DNA of 64,000 nucleotides from CAHJXG01 sp964235485 (GCA_964235485.1 CAXSAZ010000017.1:1-64000); one strand, 5' to 3'; numbered from the stretch's first letter, positions 54,765-63,343 are shown. Numbers and translations are program-made. Notes: generated by a model not told the origin, from the letters alone.

Positions 54765-56137
54765 GTTGCCTCCGCGGTGGGATCGGGTGGCCCGGCGGCC
54801 AGCCAGGTTTCGAGCCAGCCGGTATGGACGCGGCCGGCGGCAACATCCGGCGCGTCGATCAGGCGGCGGTGCAGCGCCGCCGTGGTAGGCAGGCCCGCCA
54901 CCGCCAGCTCTCCCAGCGCGCCGCGCATCCGCGCCAGCGCGCCGGCCCGCGTTTCGTCCCAGGCCACCAGCTTGCCCAGCAGCGAGTCGTAGAACGGCGG
55001 CACGTCGTAGCCCTCGTACAGCATGGTGTCGAAGCGCACGCCGGGGCCGCCGGGGATCGTCAGCCCGGTGACGCGGCCCGGCGCCGGGCGGAAGTCCTGG
55101 GCGGGGTCCTCGGCGTTGATGCGGCACTCCACCGCGTGGCCGCGCAAGGACACGTCGGCCTGGGCGATGCCAAGCGGCTCGCCGCCGGCGATGCGGATCA
55201 TCTCGCGCACGATGTCGATGCCGGTGACCATCTCGGTGACGGGGTGCTCGACCTGGATGCGGGTGTTCATCTCGATGAAGTAGAACTCCCCGCCGGCTTC
55301 GTCGTACAGGAACTCCAGCGTGCCGGCGCCGCGGTAGCCGATGCCCTGGGCCAGCCGCACCGCCGCGGCGCACAGCCGGGCGCGGGCCGCGTCGCCGAGG
55401 CAGGGGGCCGGCGCTTCTTCCCAGATCTTCTGCCGGCGGCGCTGCAAGGAGCATTCGCGCTCGAACAGGTGCACCACGTCCGCGCCGTCGCCCAGCACCT
55501 GCACCTCGATGTGGCGGGCGCGGGACACGAACCGCTCCAGGTACAGCCCGCCGTCGCCGAACGCCGCGAGCGCCTCCGCGGCGGCCACCGGGAACAGCCG
55601 CGCCAATGCGGCCTCGTCCTCGCATACCCGGATGCCGCGCCCGCCGCCGCCGGCCGACGCCTTGATGAGCAACGGAAAGCCGATCCCCTCCGCCAGCGCC
55701 AGCGCCGCCGACACGTCCGGAACCCGGCCGGCGCTGCCGGGCACGGTGGGCACCCCGGCGGCCACCGCGGCGTCGCGCGCGGCGGCCTTGTCGCCCATGC
55801 GCCGGATCGTCGCGGCGTCGGGGCCGATGAACACCAGCCCCGCCGCCGCCACGGCCTCCGCGAAGCGCGGGTCTTCGGACAGGAACCCGTAGCCGGGATG
55901 CACGGCGTCGGCCCCGCAGGCGAGCGCCGCGGCCACCAGCGCGTCGCGGTTCAGGTAGGAACGGGATGCCGGCGCCGGGCCGATGGGCACGGTCTCATCG
56001 GCCATGCGGGCGGCGAGCATGGCGCCGTCCGCGGCGCTCACGGCCTGCACGGTGCGGATGCCCAGGTCGCGCGCCGCGCGGACAATCCGCACCGCGATCT
56101 CCCCGCGGTTGGCGACCAGGATCTTGCGCAGGCCCAT
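54761..56137 (-). CDS. accC: Biotin carboxylase subunit (AccC-like) in the pxp operon
   Basis: The 458-aa ATP-grasp enzyme carboxylates biotin from bicarbonate and ATP. It has KILVANRGEIAVRIVRAARD, DAVHPGYGFLSEDPRFAEAV, the Gly-rich ATP loop KASAGGGGRGIRV, RHIEVQVLGDG, ECSLQRRRQKIWEEAPAP, and FIEMNTRIQVEHPVTEMVTG with the metal ligands. It is full length and apparently active. Its place between a biotin carrier and pxpBC suggests it serves that complex and is not necessarily the acetyl-CoA carboxylase subunit of fatty acid synthesis. Confidence 0.9.
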   Translation of the reverse strand: MGLRKILVANRGEIAVRIVRAARDLGIRTVQAVSAADGAMLAARMADETVPIGPAPASRSYLNRDALVAAALACGADAVHPGYGFLSEDPRFAEAVAAAGLVFIGPDAATIRRMGDKAAARDAAVAAGVPTVPGSAGRVPDVSAALALAEGIGFPLLIKASAGGGGRGIRVCEDEAALARLFPVAAAEALAAFGDGGLYLERFVSRARHIEVQVLGDGADVVHLFERECSLQRRRQKIWEEAPAPCLGDAARARLCAAAVRLAQGIGYRGAGTLEFLYDEAGGEFYFIEMNTRIQVEHPVTEMVTGIDIVREMIRIAGGEPLGIAQADVSLRGHAVECRINAEDPAQDFRPAPGRVTGLTIPGGPGVRFDTMLYEGYDVPPFYDSLLGKLVAWDETRAGALARMRGALGELAVAGLPTTAALHRRLIDAPDVAAGRVHTGWLETWLAAGPPDPTAEAT

Positions 56138-56140
56138 CGG

Positions 56141-56383
56141 TCAGGTCTCAAGCTCGTACAACGGCTCGCCGGCCATCACGGCGTCGCCGTCGTCGATGAG
56201 GAAGCGCACGAACCGCCCGGCCGCCTCGGCGGCAACGGGCGTGAACGTCTTCATCACCTCGATCAGGCCCAGCGTGTCGCCGGGCGTCACGGCGTCGCCC
56301 GGCGCCTTGAACGGCGGCTGGTCGGGCGCGCTGCGGTGGTAGAAGGTGCCCGGCAGCGGGGCCTGAACCGTGGTCGTTGCCAT
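56141..56383 (-). CDS. Biotin carboxyl carrier-type (biotinyl/lipoyl) protein
   Basis: This 80-aa single-domain carrier starts APLPGTFYHRSAPDQPPFKA and contains LIEVMKTFTPVAAEAAG, with the biotinylated Lys in MKT (canonical carriers have MKM). It ends in FLIDDGDAVMAGEPLYELE. It lacks the N-terminal Pro/Ala linker of the usual AccB, and so is a minimal carrier. GAGGAG before the ATG overlaps the pxpA stop codon, giving coupling; accC follows after 3 bp. Confidence 0.88.
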   Translation of the reverse strand: MATTTVQAPLPGTFYHRSAPDQPPFKAPGDAVTPGDTLGLIEVMKTFTPVAAEAAGRFVRFLIDDGDAVMAGEPLYELET

Positions 56384-56395
56384 GCGTCGTGCTCC

Positions 56396-57169
56396 TCAAC
56401 CGGCACCGGGCGGGGCGATGCGGATGCCGTCCGCGGCCAGCGCGTCCCGCATTGCGCGCGCCAGCTCGAACGCGCCGGGCGTGTCGGAGTGGAAACAGAT
56501 CGACTCGAACGCCACGTCGATCACGTCGCCCTCGACCGTCTCCACCCGTCCGTCGCGGCAAGCGCGCAGCACCTTGTCGGCCACGCGCCCCGGGTCCGGC
56601 CGGCCGACCCGGCGGGCGAACACGATGGAGCCGGAGCGGTCGTAGTCCCGGTCGGCGTAGAACTCCCGCACCGTGCGCAGCCCGGCGCGCCCGGCGACGG
56701 CGCAGGTCACGGACACGTCCATGCAGTACAGCAGCAGGTCCGGCGAGAACCGCTGCACGCACTCCACCAGCGCCGCGGAGAACGCCTCGTCGCGCGCCGC
56801 GTGCATATACAGCGCGCCGTGCGGCTTCACGTGCTGCAAGCGGCGCCCATGCCGGCGCGCGAAGGCGTCCAGCGCGCCCACCTGATACAGCACGTCATGC
56901 GCCAGGTCCTCGGGCGCGGCGGCAATGTGGCGGCGGCCGAAGCCCTGCAGGTCGCGGAACCCGGGATGCGCCCCGATGCCGACGCCGCGCGCCGCGGCTT
57001 CCCGCACCGTGCGGTCCATCAGGCTCGGGTCGCCGGCGTGGAAGCCCGTGGCGATGTTGGCGGAGCTGACCAGCGGCAGCAGCGCCTCGTCGCCGGCCTC
57101 GCCAATGGTCCAAGCGCCGAAGCCCTCGCCCATGTCGCAGTTGATATCGACGGTCAGGCGCGTGGGCAT
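56396..57169 (-). CDS. pxpA: 5-oxoprolinase subunit A (LamB/YcsF family)
   Basis: This 257-aa protein has the family opening LTVDINCDMGEGFGAWTIGE, then SANIATGFHAGDPSLMDRTV, IGAHPGFRDLQGFGRRHIAA and VKPHGALYMHAARDE, with Asp/His residues of a polysaccharide-deacetylase-like active site. The ATG at 57169 has GGAAGGAG 8 bases upstream; the longer frame to 57196 is not needed. It is the first gene of the pxpA-carrier-accC-pxpB-pxpC operon and is divergent from the deacetylase gene. Confidence 0.93.
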   Translation of the reverse strand: MPTRLTVDINCDMGEGFGAWTIGEAGDEALLPLVSSANIATGFHAGDPSLMDRTVREAAARGVGIGAHPGFRDLQGFGRRHIAAAPEDLAHDVLYQVGALDAFARRHGRRLQHVKPHGALYMHAARDEAFSAALVECVQRFSPDLLLYCMDVSVTCAVAGRAGLRTVREFYADRDYDRSGSIVFARRVGRPDPGRVADKVLRACRDGRVETVEGDVIDVAFESICFHSDTPGAFELARAMRDALAADGIRIAPPGAG

Positions 57170-57299
57170 CGCTGAACTCCTTCCGGCAATCGGCATATCC
57201 TGCGTGCCGCAGGCGCCCGCCGCAAGCCCGGCCGCGAGCGTTGCCGCCCCGGCGGGAACCTGACAGGCTCAGGGCGCTGATGGGGAAAGGGAGGACGCG

Positions 57300-58181
57300 A
57301 TGGCCAAGGAAATCTTCTGCTCGTTCGGGGTGGATGTGGACGCGGTGGCCGGATGGCTCGGCTCCTATGGCGGGGAGGACAGCCCGGACGACATTTCGCG
57401 CGGGCTGTTCGCCGGCGAGGTCGGCAGCCTGCGCTTGGTCAAGTTGTTCGAGCGCTTCGGCATCAAGACCACCTGGTTCATCCCCGGGCACTCCATCGAG
57501 ACCTTTCCCGACCAGATGCGCGCGGTGGTGGAGGCCGGGCACGAGGTCGGCATCCACGGCTACAGCCACGAGAACCCCATCGAGATGACGCCGGACCAAG
57601 AGGAGGCCGTGCTCGACAAGTGCATCGACCTGGTGACCAAGCTGTCGGGCAAGCGGCCTACCGGCTACGTCGCGCCCTGGTGGGAGTTCAGCCCCGTCAG
57701 CAACGAGCTGCTGCTGAAAAAGGGGATCAAGTATGACCATAGCCTGATGCACAAGGACTTCGAGCCGTACTACGTGCGCGTCGGCGACAGTTGGACCAAG
57801 ATCGACTACGCCAAGCAGCCACAGGACTGGATGCACCCGCTGGTGCGCGGGCAGGAAACCGACCTGATCGAGATCCCGGCCAGTTGGCACTTGGACGACC
57901 TGCCGCCCATGATGTTCATCAAGAAGGCGCCGAACAGCCACGGCTTCGTCAACCCGCGCGACATCGAGCAATTGTGGCGCGACCAGTTCGACTGGGTGTA
58001 TCGCGAGTACGACTACGCCGTGTTCCCCATCACCATCCATCCCGACGTGTCCGGGCGGCCGCAGGTGCTGATGATGCTGGAGCGCCTTTACAGCCACATG
58101 ATCCGCCACCCCGGCGTCAGGTTCGTCACCATGGACGAGATCGCCGACGACTTCGCCCGCCGCCAGCCGCGCCAAAAGTAG
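57300..58181 (+). CDS. Polysaccharide deacetylase family protein (CE4-type)
   Basis: This 293-aa protein has the NodB-homology elements EIFCSFGVDVDAVAGWLGSY (metal Asp pair), TTWFIPGHSIETFPDQM, EVGIHGYSHENPI (metal His pair), GKRPTGYVAPWWEF and FPITIHPDVSGRPQV (catalytic His). It resembles the HpPgdA/PuuE branch that includes peptidoglycan deacetylase-like and allantoinase-like proteins. No signal peptide is present, so a cytoplasmic amidohydrolase is likely. GGGAGG lies before the ATG. The CxxC protein and CobW genes follow within 2 bases, so they form one unit. Confidence 0.85.
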   Translation: MAKEIFCSFGVDVDAVAGWLGSYGGEDSPDDISRGLFAGEVGSLRLVKLFERFGIKTTWFIPGHSIETFPDQMRAVVEAGHEVGIHGYSHENPIEMTPDQEEAVLDKCIDLVTKLSGKRPTGYVAPWWEFSPVSNELLLKKGIKYDHSLMHKDFEPYYVRVGDSWTKIDYAKQPQDWMHPLVRGQETDLIEIPASWHLDDLPPMMFIKKAPNSHGFVNPRDIEQLWRDQFDWVYREYDYAVFPITIHPDVSGRPQVLMMLERLYSHMIRHPGVRFVTMDEIADDFARRQPRQK

Positions 58182-58182
58182 C

Positions 58183-58518
58183 ATGTGCGGCCTGTGCGGC
58201 ACGCTCGGCGACGGCACCCATTGGGCGGATGGCCTTGCACGCCCGGGGGAGCCGCCGCCCGCGTCGGCGGTGCCCTGGCTCCGCCGCCAGGCCCGGCGTC
58301 AGCGGGTGGCGCTCGGCAACGCGGTGCTCCGGCATTACGGCCTTCGGCTTTCCGACTGGCAGGGGAGCGCGTTCCTGCTGCGCAACCGCACGGGTGCGAC
58401 CGGGACCGTGCAGGGCCTCGCCGACCTGTGGCCGGCGGCGGAGCGGATGGCGGGCGTGCCGCTCGACCCGCTGGACCCGGCGCTGCTGGACGCGCTGGAG
58501 CGCCATGCCGCCGGGTGA
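58183..58518 (+). CDS. CxxC mini-protein of unknown function, coupled to CobW
   Basis: This 111-aa protein begins MCGLCGTLGDGTHWADGLA, which gives a CxxC pair at the extreme N-terminus, followed by RQRVALGNAVLRHYGLRLSD, WQGSAFLLRNRTGATGTVQG and LADLWPAAERM. It starts 1 base after the deacetylase stop and overlaps the CobW start by 14 bases. CxxC plus a metallochaperone-type GTPase suggests a zinc- or metal-related partner, but no family is recognised. The MCG start superficially resembles class II amidotransferases; the rest does not. Confidence 0.65.
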   Translation: MCGLCGTLGDGTHWADGLARPGEPPPASAVPWLRRQARRQRVALGNAVLRHYGLRLSDWQGSAFLLRNRTGATGTVQGLADLWPAAERMAGVPLDPLDPALLDALERHAAG

Positions 58519-59539
58519 CGCGCGCCTGCCGGTCAACATCCTGACGGGCTTCCTGGGCAGCGGCAAGACAACGGTGCTGCGCCACGTGCTGCGCGACCCG
58601 GCCTTTGCGGACACTGCCGTGCTGATCAACGAGTTCGGTGAGGTGGGGCTGGACCACCTGCTGGTCGGCGCGCTCGACGAGGCGCCGGTGCTGCTCGCCA
58701 GCGGCTGCATCTGCTGCTCCATCCGCGGCGACCTCAGCCGCGCGGTGCGCGACCTTCATGCCCGCCGGCAGCGCGGCGAGGTGCCGCCGTTCGGCCGGGT
58801 GATCGTCGAGACCACGGGCCTCGCGGACCCGACGCCGATCCTTGCGACCCTCACCGCGGACCTGGTGATCCGCCGGCACTTCCGGCCCGGCAACATCGTG
58901 GCCACGCTGGACGCCCTGCACGCGGAACGAGGCCTCGCGCGGCACGCGGAGGTGTCGCGGCAGGCGGCAATCGCCGACCGCCTGATCGTCACCAAGACGG
59001 ACCTGGCCGCCCCCGGCGCGGTGGTCCGGCTCCGCCACGCGCTGCGCCGGCTGAACCCGGCGGCCCCGGTGGTGGAGGCCGTCCACGGCGCCGTCGATCC
59101 GGACATCCTGATCGGCCAGGACATCCACGCGGCCGAGACCCGGATGACGGAGGCCCGGCACTGGATGCAGGGAGGGGCAGGGCCGCCGGGCGCGAAGGGC
59201 AGCCGTCACGGTGGCGGCGCGATCACCTCGTTCTGCTTGCGCCTGTCGGGCGAGTTGGACTGGCACGCCTTTGGCCTGTGGTTCAGCATGTTGGCGCACC
59301 GGCACGGGGACAAGCTGCTGCGGGTGAAAGGCATCCTCCATGTGGAGAACAGCGCAACGCCGGTCGCGATCCACGCCGTGCAGCACGTCATCCATGCCCC
59401 GGAGCACCTGCCGGATTGGCCGGACACGGAACGCGGCTCCCGCATCGTGTTCATCGCGGAGGGCTTGGAACAGGACGCCGTGGAACGCTCCTTGCAGGCC
59501 TTTTCCCGCCTGACGCGCCCGGCCAAGGCCGTTGGTTAG
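58505..59539 (+). CDS. CobW/ZNG-family metallochaperone GTPase
   Basis: This 344-aa G3E GTPase has Walker A GFLGSGKTT, the metal-binding CxCC motif in SGCICCSIRGDLSRAV, Walker B/switch VIVETTGLADPTPI, TKTDL for guanine recognition and a C-terminal CobW_C domain (DWHAFGLWFSMLAHRHGDKL, RIVFIAEGL). The second metal element is a His-containing SRHGGG loop. Such proteins deliver zinc or cobalt to client enzymes. The likely client in this operon is the deacetylase or the CxxC protein. The ATG at 58505 lies in the 3-prime end of the CxxC gene. Confidence 0.9.
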   Translation: MPPGDARLPVNILTGFLGSGKTTVLRHVLRDPAFADTAVLINEFGEVGLDHLLVGALDEAPVLLASGCICCSIRGDLSRAVRDLHARRQRGEVPPFGRVIVETTGLADPTPILATLTADLVIRRHFRPGNIVATLDALHAERGLARHAEVSRQAAIADRLIVTKTDLAAPGAVVRLRHALRRLNPAAPVVEAVHGAVDPDILIGQDIHAAETRMTEARHWMQGGAGPPGAKGSRHGGGAITSFCLRLSGELDWHAFGLWFSMLAHRHGDKLLRVKGILHVENSATPVAIHAVQHVIHAPEHLPDWPDTERGSRIVFIAEGLEQDAVERSLQAFSRLTRPAKAVG

Positions 59540-59891
59540 CGAGGCCGGAACAGGCAGCCGAGGGGGAGCAACCCGGCAGATGCGAGCGGCGCGGTCCCGG
59601 CGAAGCCTGAGCCAATCAGGGTGGCCCGCCCATCAAGCCAAAAAAGTATTGGTTGCCGGGCAAAAATTTTGCACCTATCATGCTTGTCCGGCCATAAAAA
59701 AGGCGGCACCCGAAGGTGCCGCCAAGTTTAGGGAGGAAACGTCCGCGAGACGGCATAACCGCCTCGCGGACGTGAACCTATGCTTTTTGTACATTTCCGC
59801 AAGCGGAAACTTGTGCGACGCACGCGAAAATTCGGCAGCACTGGTTTTGCGGTCACGGGTTCGGCAATCCAACCAATCAGCTTGCCGAAGC
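59540..59891. other. 350-bp region between cobW and the ald pseudogene
   Basis: No gene is supported. It contains an AT-rich stretch (59635-59700) and the strong minus-strand terminator at 59696-59723. The open frame crossing it on the minus strand is the read-through of the broken ald gene. Confidence 0.5.
59696..59723 (-). terminator. Rho-independent terminator of ald
   Basis: On the minus strand GGCGGCACC and GGTGCCGCC form a perfect 9-bp stem with a TTCG tetraloop (59702-59723), followed by six T (59701 to 59696). It lies 170 bases after the ald stop and would end transcripts arriving from the ald side. Confidence 0.88.
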
Positions 59892-61006
59892 TCAGCACGG
59901 CGCCACCCGGGTCAGCGCCTCCCCGGCTGCGCGGCACTCCATGCTCAGGCTCCGGGCAACCGAGGGATGGGTCACCTTGCCCGCGGTGGATGTTCGGGTC
60001 CGCCTGCAGATTCACATTTTCGAGAAGGGTACGGGCGCCCTTGGCCGCCAGCGCAAGCCCGGGGGCAAGCGTCGCGTGGCTGAGGGCGTAGCTGGACGTG
60101 AGCGGAACCGCGCCGGGCATGTTGGCCACGCAGTGATGCACCGTGCCGTCGGCCCCGTAGGTCGGCACCGAGTGCGTCGTGGCGCGCGAGGTCTCGAAGC
60201 ACCCGCCCCGGTTGATCGCGACATCCACGAGCACGGCCCCCGCTTCATGCCCTTGAGCATCCCCGCCGTCACCAGCTTGGGCGTGCTGGCGCCCGGGATC
60301 AGCACCGCGCCAATCCCGGCGTCCGCCGCGTAAACCTCCCCCTCGATGGCCGCCCGGGTCGAGAACCGGGTGCGGACCCGGCCGCCGAACGTTTCGTCGA
60401 GTGCGCGCAGGCGGGGCAGCGAGCGGTCGATCACCGTCACCTCCACGCCGAGTCCCACGGCCATGCGCGCCGCCTGCGTGCCGACCACGCCGCCGAGCAC
60501 CCACCATGCGGGCGGACTGCACGCCCGGCATGACGGCGCAGGCTCACCCCGGCCGCTTCCACGGCCAAGCGGCCGGTGACCTCGCTCATCGGCGCGAGCA
60601 GCGGCAGCCCGCCCTGGCCGTCGGTCACGGTCTCATAGGCGACGGCGGTGCAGTCGGACGCGAGCAGGCCCTTGGCCTGTTCCGGGTCAGCCGCGAGGAG
60701 CGGGAAGGTGAACAGGATCTGGTCCTCCCGGAGCTGCGCCCATTCCGCCGGCTGCGGCTCCTTGACCTTGACGATCATGTCGGCGGCGAACGCCGCGTCC
60801 GCGGTGTCCACCACCGTGGCGCCGGCCCAGCCGTGTCCCTCGTAGGTTGCGCCGATGCCAGACCCGGCGTTCTGCTGCACGACCACCGTGTGGCCCGCGC
60901 CCGCATACTCCCGCACGTCTTTGAGCCGGGTCACAGCCTCGTCGGCGGCACGTGGCCGCGGCTGCGGTCCGCCCTGCCGCTTCCGATTGACCCCATCCTC
61001 TTCCAT
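59892..61006 (-). pseudogene. ald: Alanine dehydrogenase gene broken by several indels
   Basis: Clear Ald homology is spread over different frames. Frame A (about 60930-60545) gives VVDTADAAFAADMIVKVKEP and GLLASDCTAVAYETVTD. About a dozen codons are then missing; a short PGVQSARMV in another frame leads to VLGGVVGTQAARMAVGLG (NAD site, about 60503-60240). A 1-base loss after MLKGMK is needed to reach GAVLVDVAINRGGCFETS. A further 1-base change near 59985 gives KVTHPSVARSLSMECRAAGE and the stop at 59894-59892. The N-terminal RIGVPKE-like start is also lost. Intact Ald converts alanine to pyruvate; this copy cannot make it unless the indels are sequencing errors. Confidence 0.85.
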
Positions 61007-61109
61007 CGCGAGAAGGGATGGAGGCCGGCGCCCGTGGAAACTTGGGATGTCCGGTCGTGCCGCCTCGACGCGGCGCGGAGTTCCCGGTCACGAACAACGG
61101 AGATGCACG

Positions 61110-61538
61110 GTGAGCGAACAATGGCAGCATCAGCTTCGGGTTTACCTGGGCGACGAGCTGGCCGAGGCGGCGCGGAAGGATCGCAACCATCCGGCGTTGG
61201 AGCCGCTGACGGCTATCCTGGACAAGCACCACGCAACCCTGATCAGCCAGTTCGACGCCTTCGAGAACTACGTCGCGGAGGCTGAGAAGGCAGGCCCCGA
61301 GAACTTCCCGCTTTACAAGTGGACGAAGGCCACCGTGGATGACCCTGCCAAGCGTGCCAAGCACATCAGGACCTTTGCGCTGCACGTTTCCGGCAACGAG
61401 GTCTATGCGAAGGAGGCTGCGGACGCGCTTGAGGCCGACTTGCAGCCCCTCGTCGGCGGCGAGCTGGTCACGCGCATGTCCCGGCACGACACGAACCCGG
61501 CAAACAACCTGCAGGTGCCTCCCGAATACCAGCCATAG
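61110..61538 (+). CDS. Uncharacterised 142-aa soluble protein
   Basis: The protein begins at a GTG (VSEQWQHQLRVYLGDELAEA) with CGGAG a few bases upstream. It is helical and charged, with NHPALEPLTAILDKHHATLI, FDAFENYVAEAEKAGPENFP, YKWTKATVDDPAKRAKHIRT and a C-terminal RMSRHDTNPANNLQVPPEYQ. There is no signal peptide, membrane segment or known family. It is divergent from the ald pseudogene and precedes scpB by 51 bp. GC is slightly below that of its neighbours. Confidence 0.65.
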   Translation: MSEQWQHQLRVYLGDELAEAARKDRNHPALEPLTAILDKHHATLISQFDAFENYVAEAEKAGPENFPLYKWTKATVDDPAKRAKHIRTFALHVSGNEVYAKEAADALEADLQPLVGGELVTRMSRHDTNPANNLQVPPEYQP

Positions 61539-61589
61539 CGCCGCCGCCTCGGCCTGGCCCCGTCTGCCCTGTTTGCGCGATGCTGGCCC

Positions 61590-62207
61590 ATGTCCGACCC
61601 GTTTGAGCCAGCGGGCGCGGTGCCGGAAGAGGTGCTGCGCCTGGCGGAAGCCTACGTCTTTGCAAGCCCCGACCCGGTAACCGCGCGCACCCTGGCGCCG
61701 CTGCTGCCCCCGGGCCAGAACGCCCATCTCGTGCTGGACGCGCTGCAGGCCCGCTGCGCCCGGCGCGGCGTGGTGCTGGCCGAGACGGACGGTGCTTGGA
61801 CGTTCCGCACGGCGCCCGACCTTGCGGACCGGCTCCGGCGGGCGATGGCGCCGCCGCGACGCTTGCCGCGGGTGGCCCTGGAGGTGCTGGCCCTGGTCGC
61901 CCTGCACCAGCCGGTGACCCGGCCGGAGATCGAGGTGATGCGCGGCGTGTCGCTGGGCCAAGGCAGCATGGACACGCTGCTCGACGCCGGGCTGATCCGC
62001 CCGGTCGGGCGCCGGGACGCGCCGGGGCGTCCGACGCTGTGGGCGACGACGCCGCGCTTCCTGGCCCAGTTCGGTTTGCGCACCCTGCGCGACCTGCCGG
62101 GCGTGGGCCTGCCGCTGTCCGCGGGGTCCGGTGGGGCAGGGGAGGGGGCCGACCCGGGCGCAGGCGGCCGTTTTTCTGACAACTCCGGCGGTTCCGGCGC
62201 GGCCTGA
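61590..62207 (+). CDS. scpB: Segregation and condensation protein B
   Basis: This 205-aa subunit of the SMC-ScpAB condensin complex binds the SMC-ScpA kleisin as a winged-helix dimer. It shows LRLAEAYVFASPDPVTARTL, a second winged helix with ALEVLALVALHQPVTRPEIE, and the family end TLWATTPRFLAQFGLRTLRD followed by LPGVGLP. The C-terminal 30 residues are Gly/Ala-rich and disordered. ScpA, which usually precedes ScpB, is absent here. It is followed by an inverted repeat and a recombinase gene. Confidence 0.88.
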   Translation: MSDPFEPAGAVPEEVLRLAEAYVFASPDPVTARTLAPLLPPGQNAHLVLDALQARCARRGVVLAETDGAWTFRTAPDLADRLRRAMAPPRRLPRVALEVLALVALHQPVTRPEIEVMRGVSLGQGSMDTLLDAGLIRPVGRRDAPGRPTLWATTPRFLAQFGLRTLRDLPGVGLPLSAGSGGAGEGADPGAGGRFSDNSGGSGAA

Positions 62208-62240
62208 CGGGCCATGGCACGGGGCTGGGGGCGTCCAGCC

Positions 62241-62273
62241 TCACACGCGATAACTGTTCATTACCGCGTGTGA
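62241..62273. promoter_or_regulatory. 13-7-13 inverted repeat before the recombinase gene
   Basis: TCACACGCGATAA (62241-62253) and TTACCGCGTGTGA (62261-62273) pair at 12 of 13 positions around a 7-base centre (CTGTTCA). The arm and spacer sizes are those of a tyrosine recombinase core site. There is no T run after it, so a terminator for scpB is less likely. An operator for the recombinase gene is the other option. Confidence 0.55.
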
Positions 62274-62321
62274 TAGATTTATAGGTTGATTTGCCACAAT
62301 CACCTCCGCAAACTTCGGCCT

Positions 62322-63338
62322 ATGGCGCTGTCCCCGGACCACCAAACCCGCCGCCCAGCCCTGCCGGTTGAGGGGAACCAAGTCCCGCCGACGCCGACCA
62401 GCACGGGCATCGCTGCGCTGGACGCCGCGCGCGGCTATGCCCAGGACGCGCTGGCCCCGGCCACCCTGCGCGCCTACGAGGCGGACTGGGCGCATTACCA
62501 GGCTTGGTGCCGCGACGCGGGCTGGGCGCCGCTCCCGGCCGCCCCGGCCGGCGTCGCCGCCTACCTGGCCTCCATGGCCGCCACCCACGGCCGCGCCACC
62601 CTTCGCCGCCGCTTGGTCGCCATCGGCCAGCGCCACAAGCTCGCCGGCGCGGCCTGGGTCCCCGCCCACCCGCTGATCCGGGCCACGCTGCGCGGCATGG
62701 GGCGACGGCATGGCGTGCCGGCCCGGCAGGCGGCAGCACTCGGCTCGGCCGAGGTCAAGCAACTCGTCGCCACCTGCGACGCCGGGCTGACCGGCCTGCG
62801 GGACCGCGCGCTGCTTCTGCTGGGCCTCGCCGCCGCCCTGCGCCGGTCGGAGCTGGTTGCGGTGGCGCGCGAGCACCTCCAGTTCCGGAGCGACGGCGCC
62901 CTGCGCCTGCTGCTGCCGCGCGCCAAGGGCGACCCGGCGGGCGAGGGCGACTGGCTCGGCCTGCCCCGCGGCAAAGGGCGGGACACCTGCCCGGTGCGCG
63001 CTTTGGAAGCCTGGATCAAAGCCGTGGATTGCCGCTACGGGCCGGTGTTCCGCCGGGTGGACCGCTGGGGCAACCTGTCCGATGCGGCGTTGCACCCCGA
63101 CGCGGTGCGCCAAATCCTGCTGCGCCGCGCCGCCCAGGCCGGGCTGCGGGCGCCAAGCGGGGAACGGCTCAGCCCGCACGGGCTGCGGGCGGGGTTCGTC
63201 ACCGAGGCTTACCAGGCGGGCGCGCGGGACGAGCACATCATGGCGCACACCCGGCACCGCGACCTGAAAACCATGCGCGGCTACGTGCGCAGGGCGCGGC
63301 TGGTCCAAGACAGCCCCGCCGGGCTGCTCGGGCTGTAG
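62322..63338 (+). CDS. Tyrosine recombinase (phage integrase family)
   Basis: The 338-aa protein has an N-terminal SAM-like core-binding domain (LAPATLRAYEADWAHYQAWC) and a C-terminal catalytic domain. Catalytic residues are visible as Arg in LAAALRRSELVAVA, HxxR in LSPHGLRAGFVTEA, His in HTRHRDLKTM and the nucleophile Tyr in RGYVRRA. It resembles chromosomal or phage-type integrases common beside scpB in related genomes. I use the ATG at 62322; a TTG at 62286 is an alternative, and neither has a strong ribosome binding site. Substrate sites are unknown, but see the 13-7-13 repeat upstream. Confidence 0.85.
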   Translation: MALSPDHQTRRPALPVEGNQVPPTPTSTGIAALDAARGYAQDALAPATLRAYEADWAHYQAWCRDAGWAPLPAAPAGVAAYLASMAATHGRATLRRRLVAIGQRHKLAGAAWVPAHPLIRATLRGMGRRHGVPARQAAALGSAEVKQLVATCDAGLTGLRDRALLLLGLAAALRRSELVAVAREHLQFRSDGALRLLLPRAKGDPAGEGDWLGLPRGKGRDTCPVRALEAWIKAVDCRYGPVFRRVDRWGNLSDAALHPDAVRQILLRRAAQAGLRAPSGERLSPHGLRAGFVTEAYQAGARDEHIMAHTRHRDLKTMRGYVRRARLVQDSPAGLLGL

Positions 63339-63343
63339 CGGGG

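Noticed and set aside
58183..58518. Class II glutamine amidotransferase reading of the MCG start
   Set aside because: Only the first residues resemble that family; the protein is far too short and lacks the other active-site motifs.
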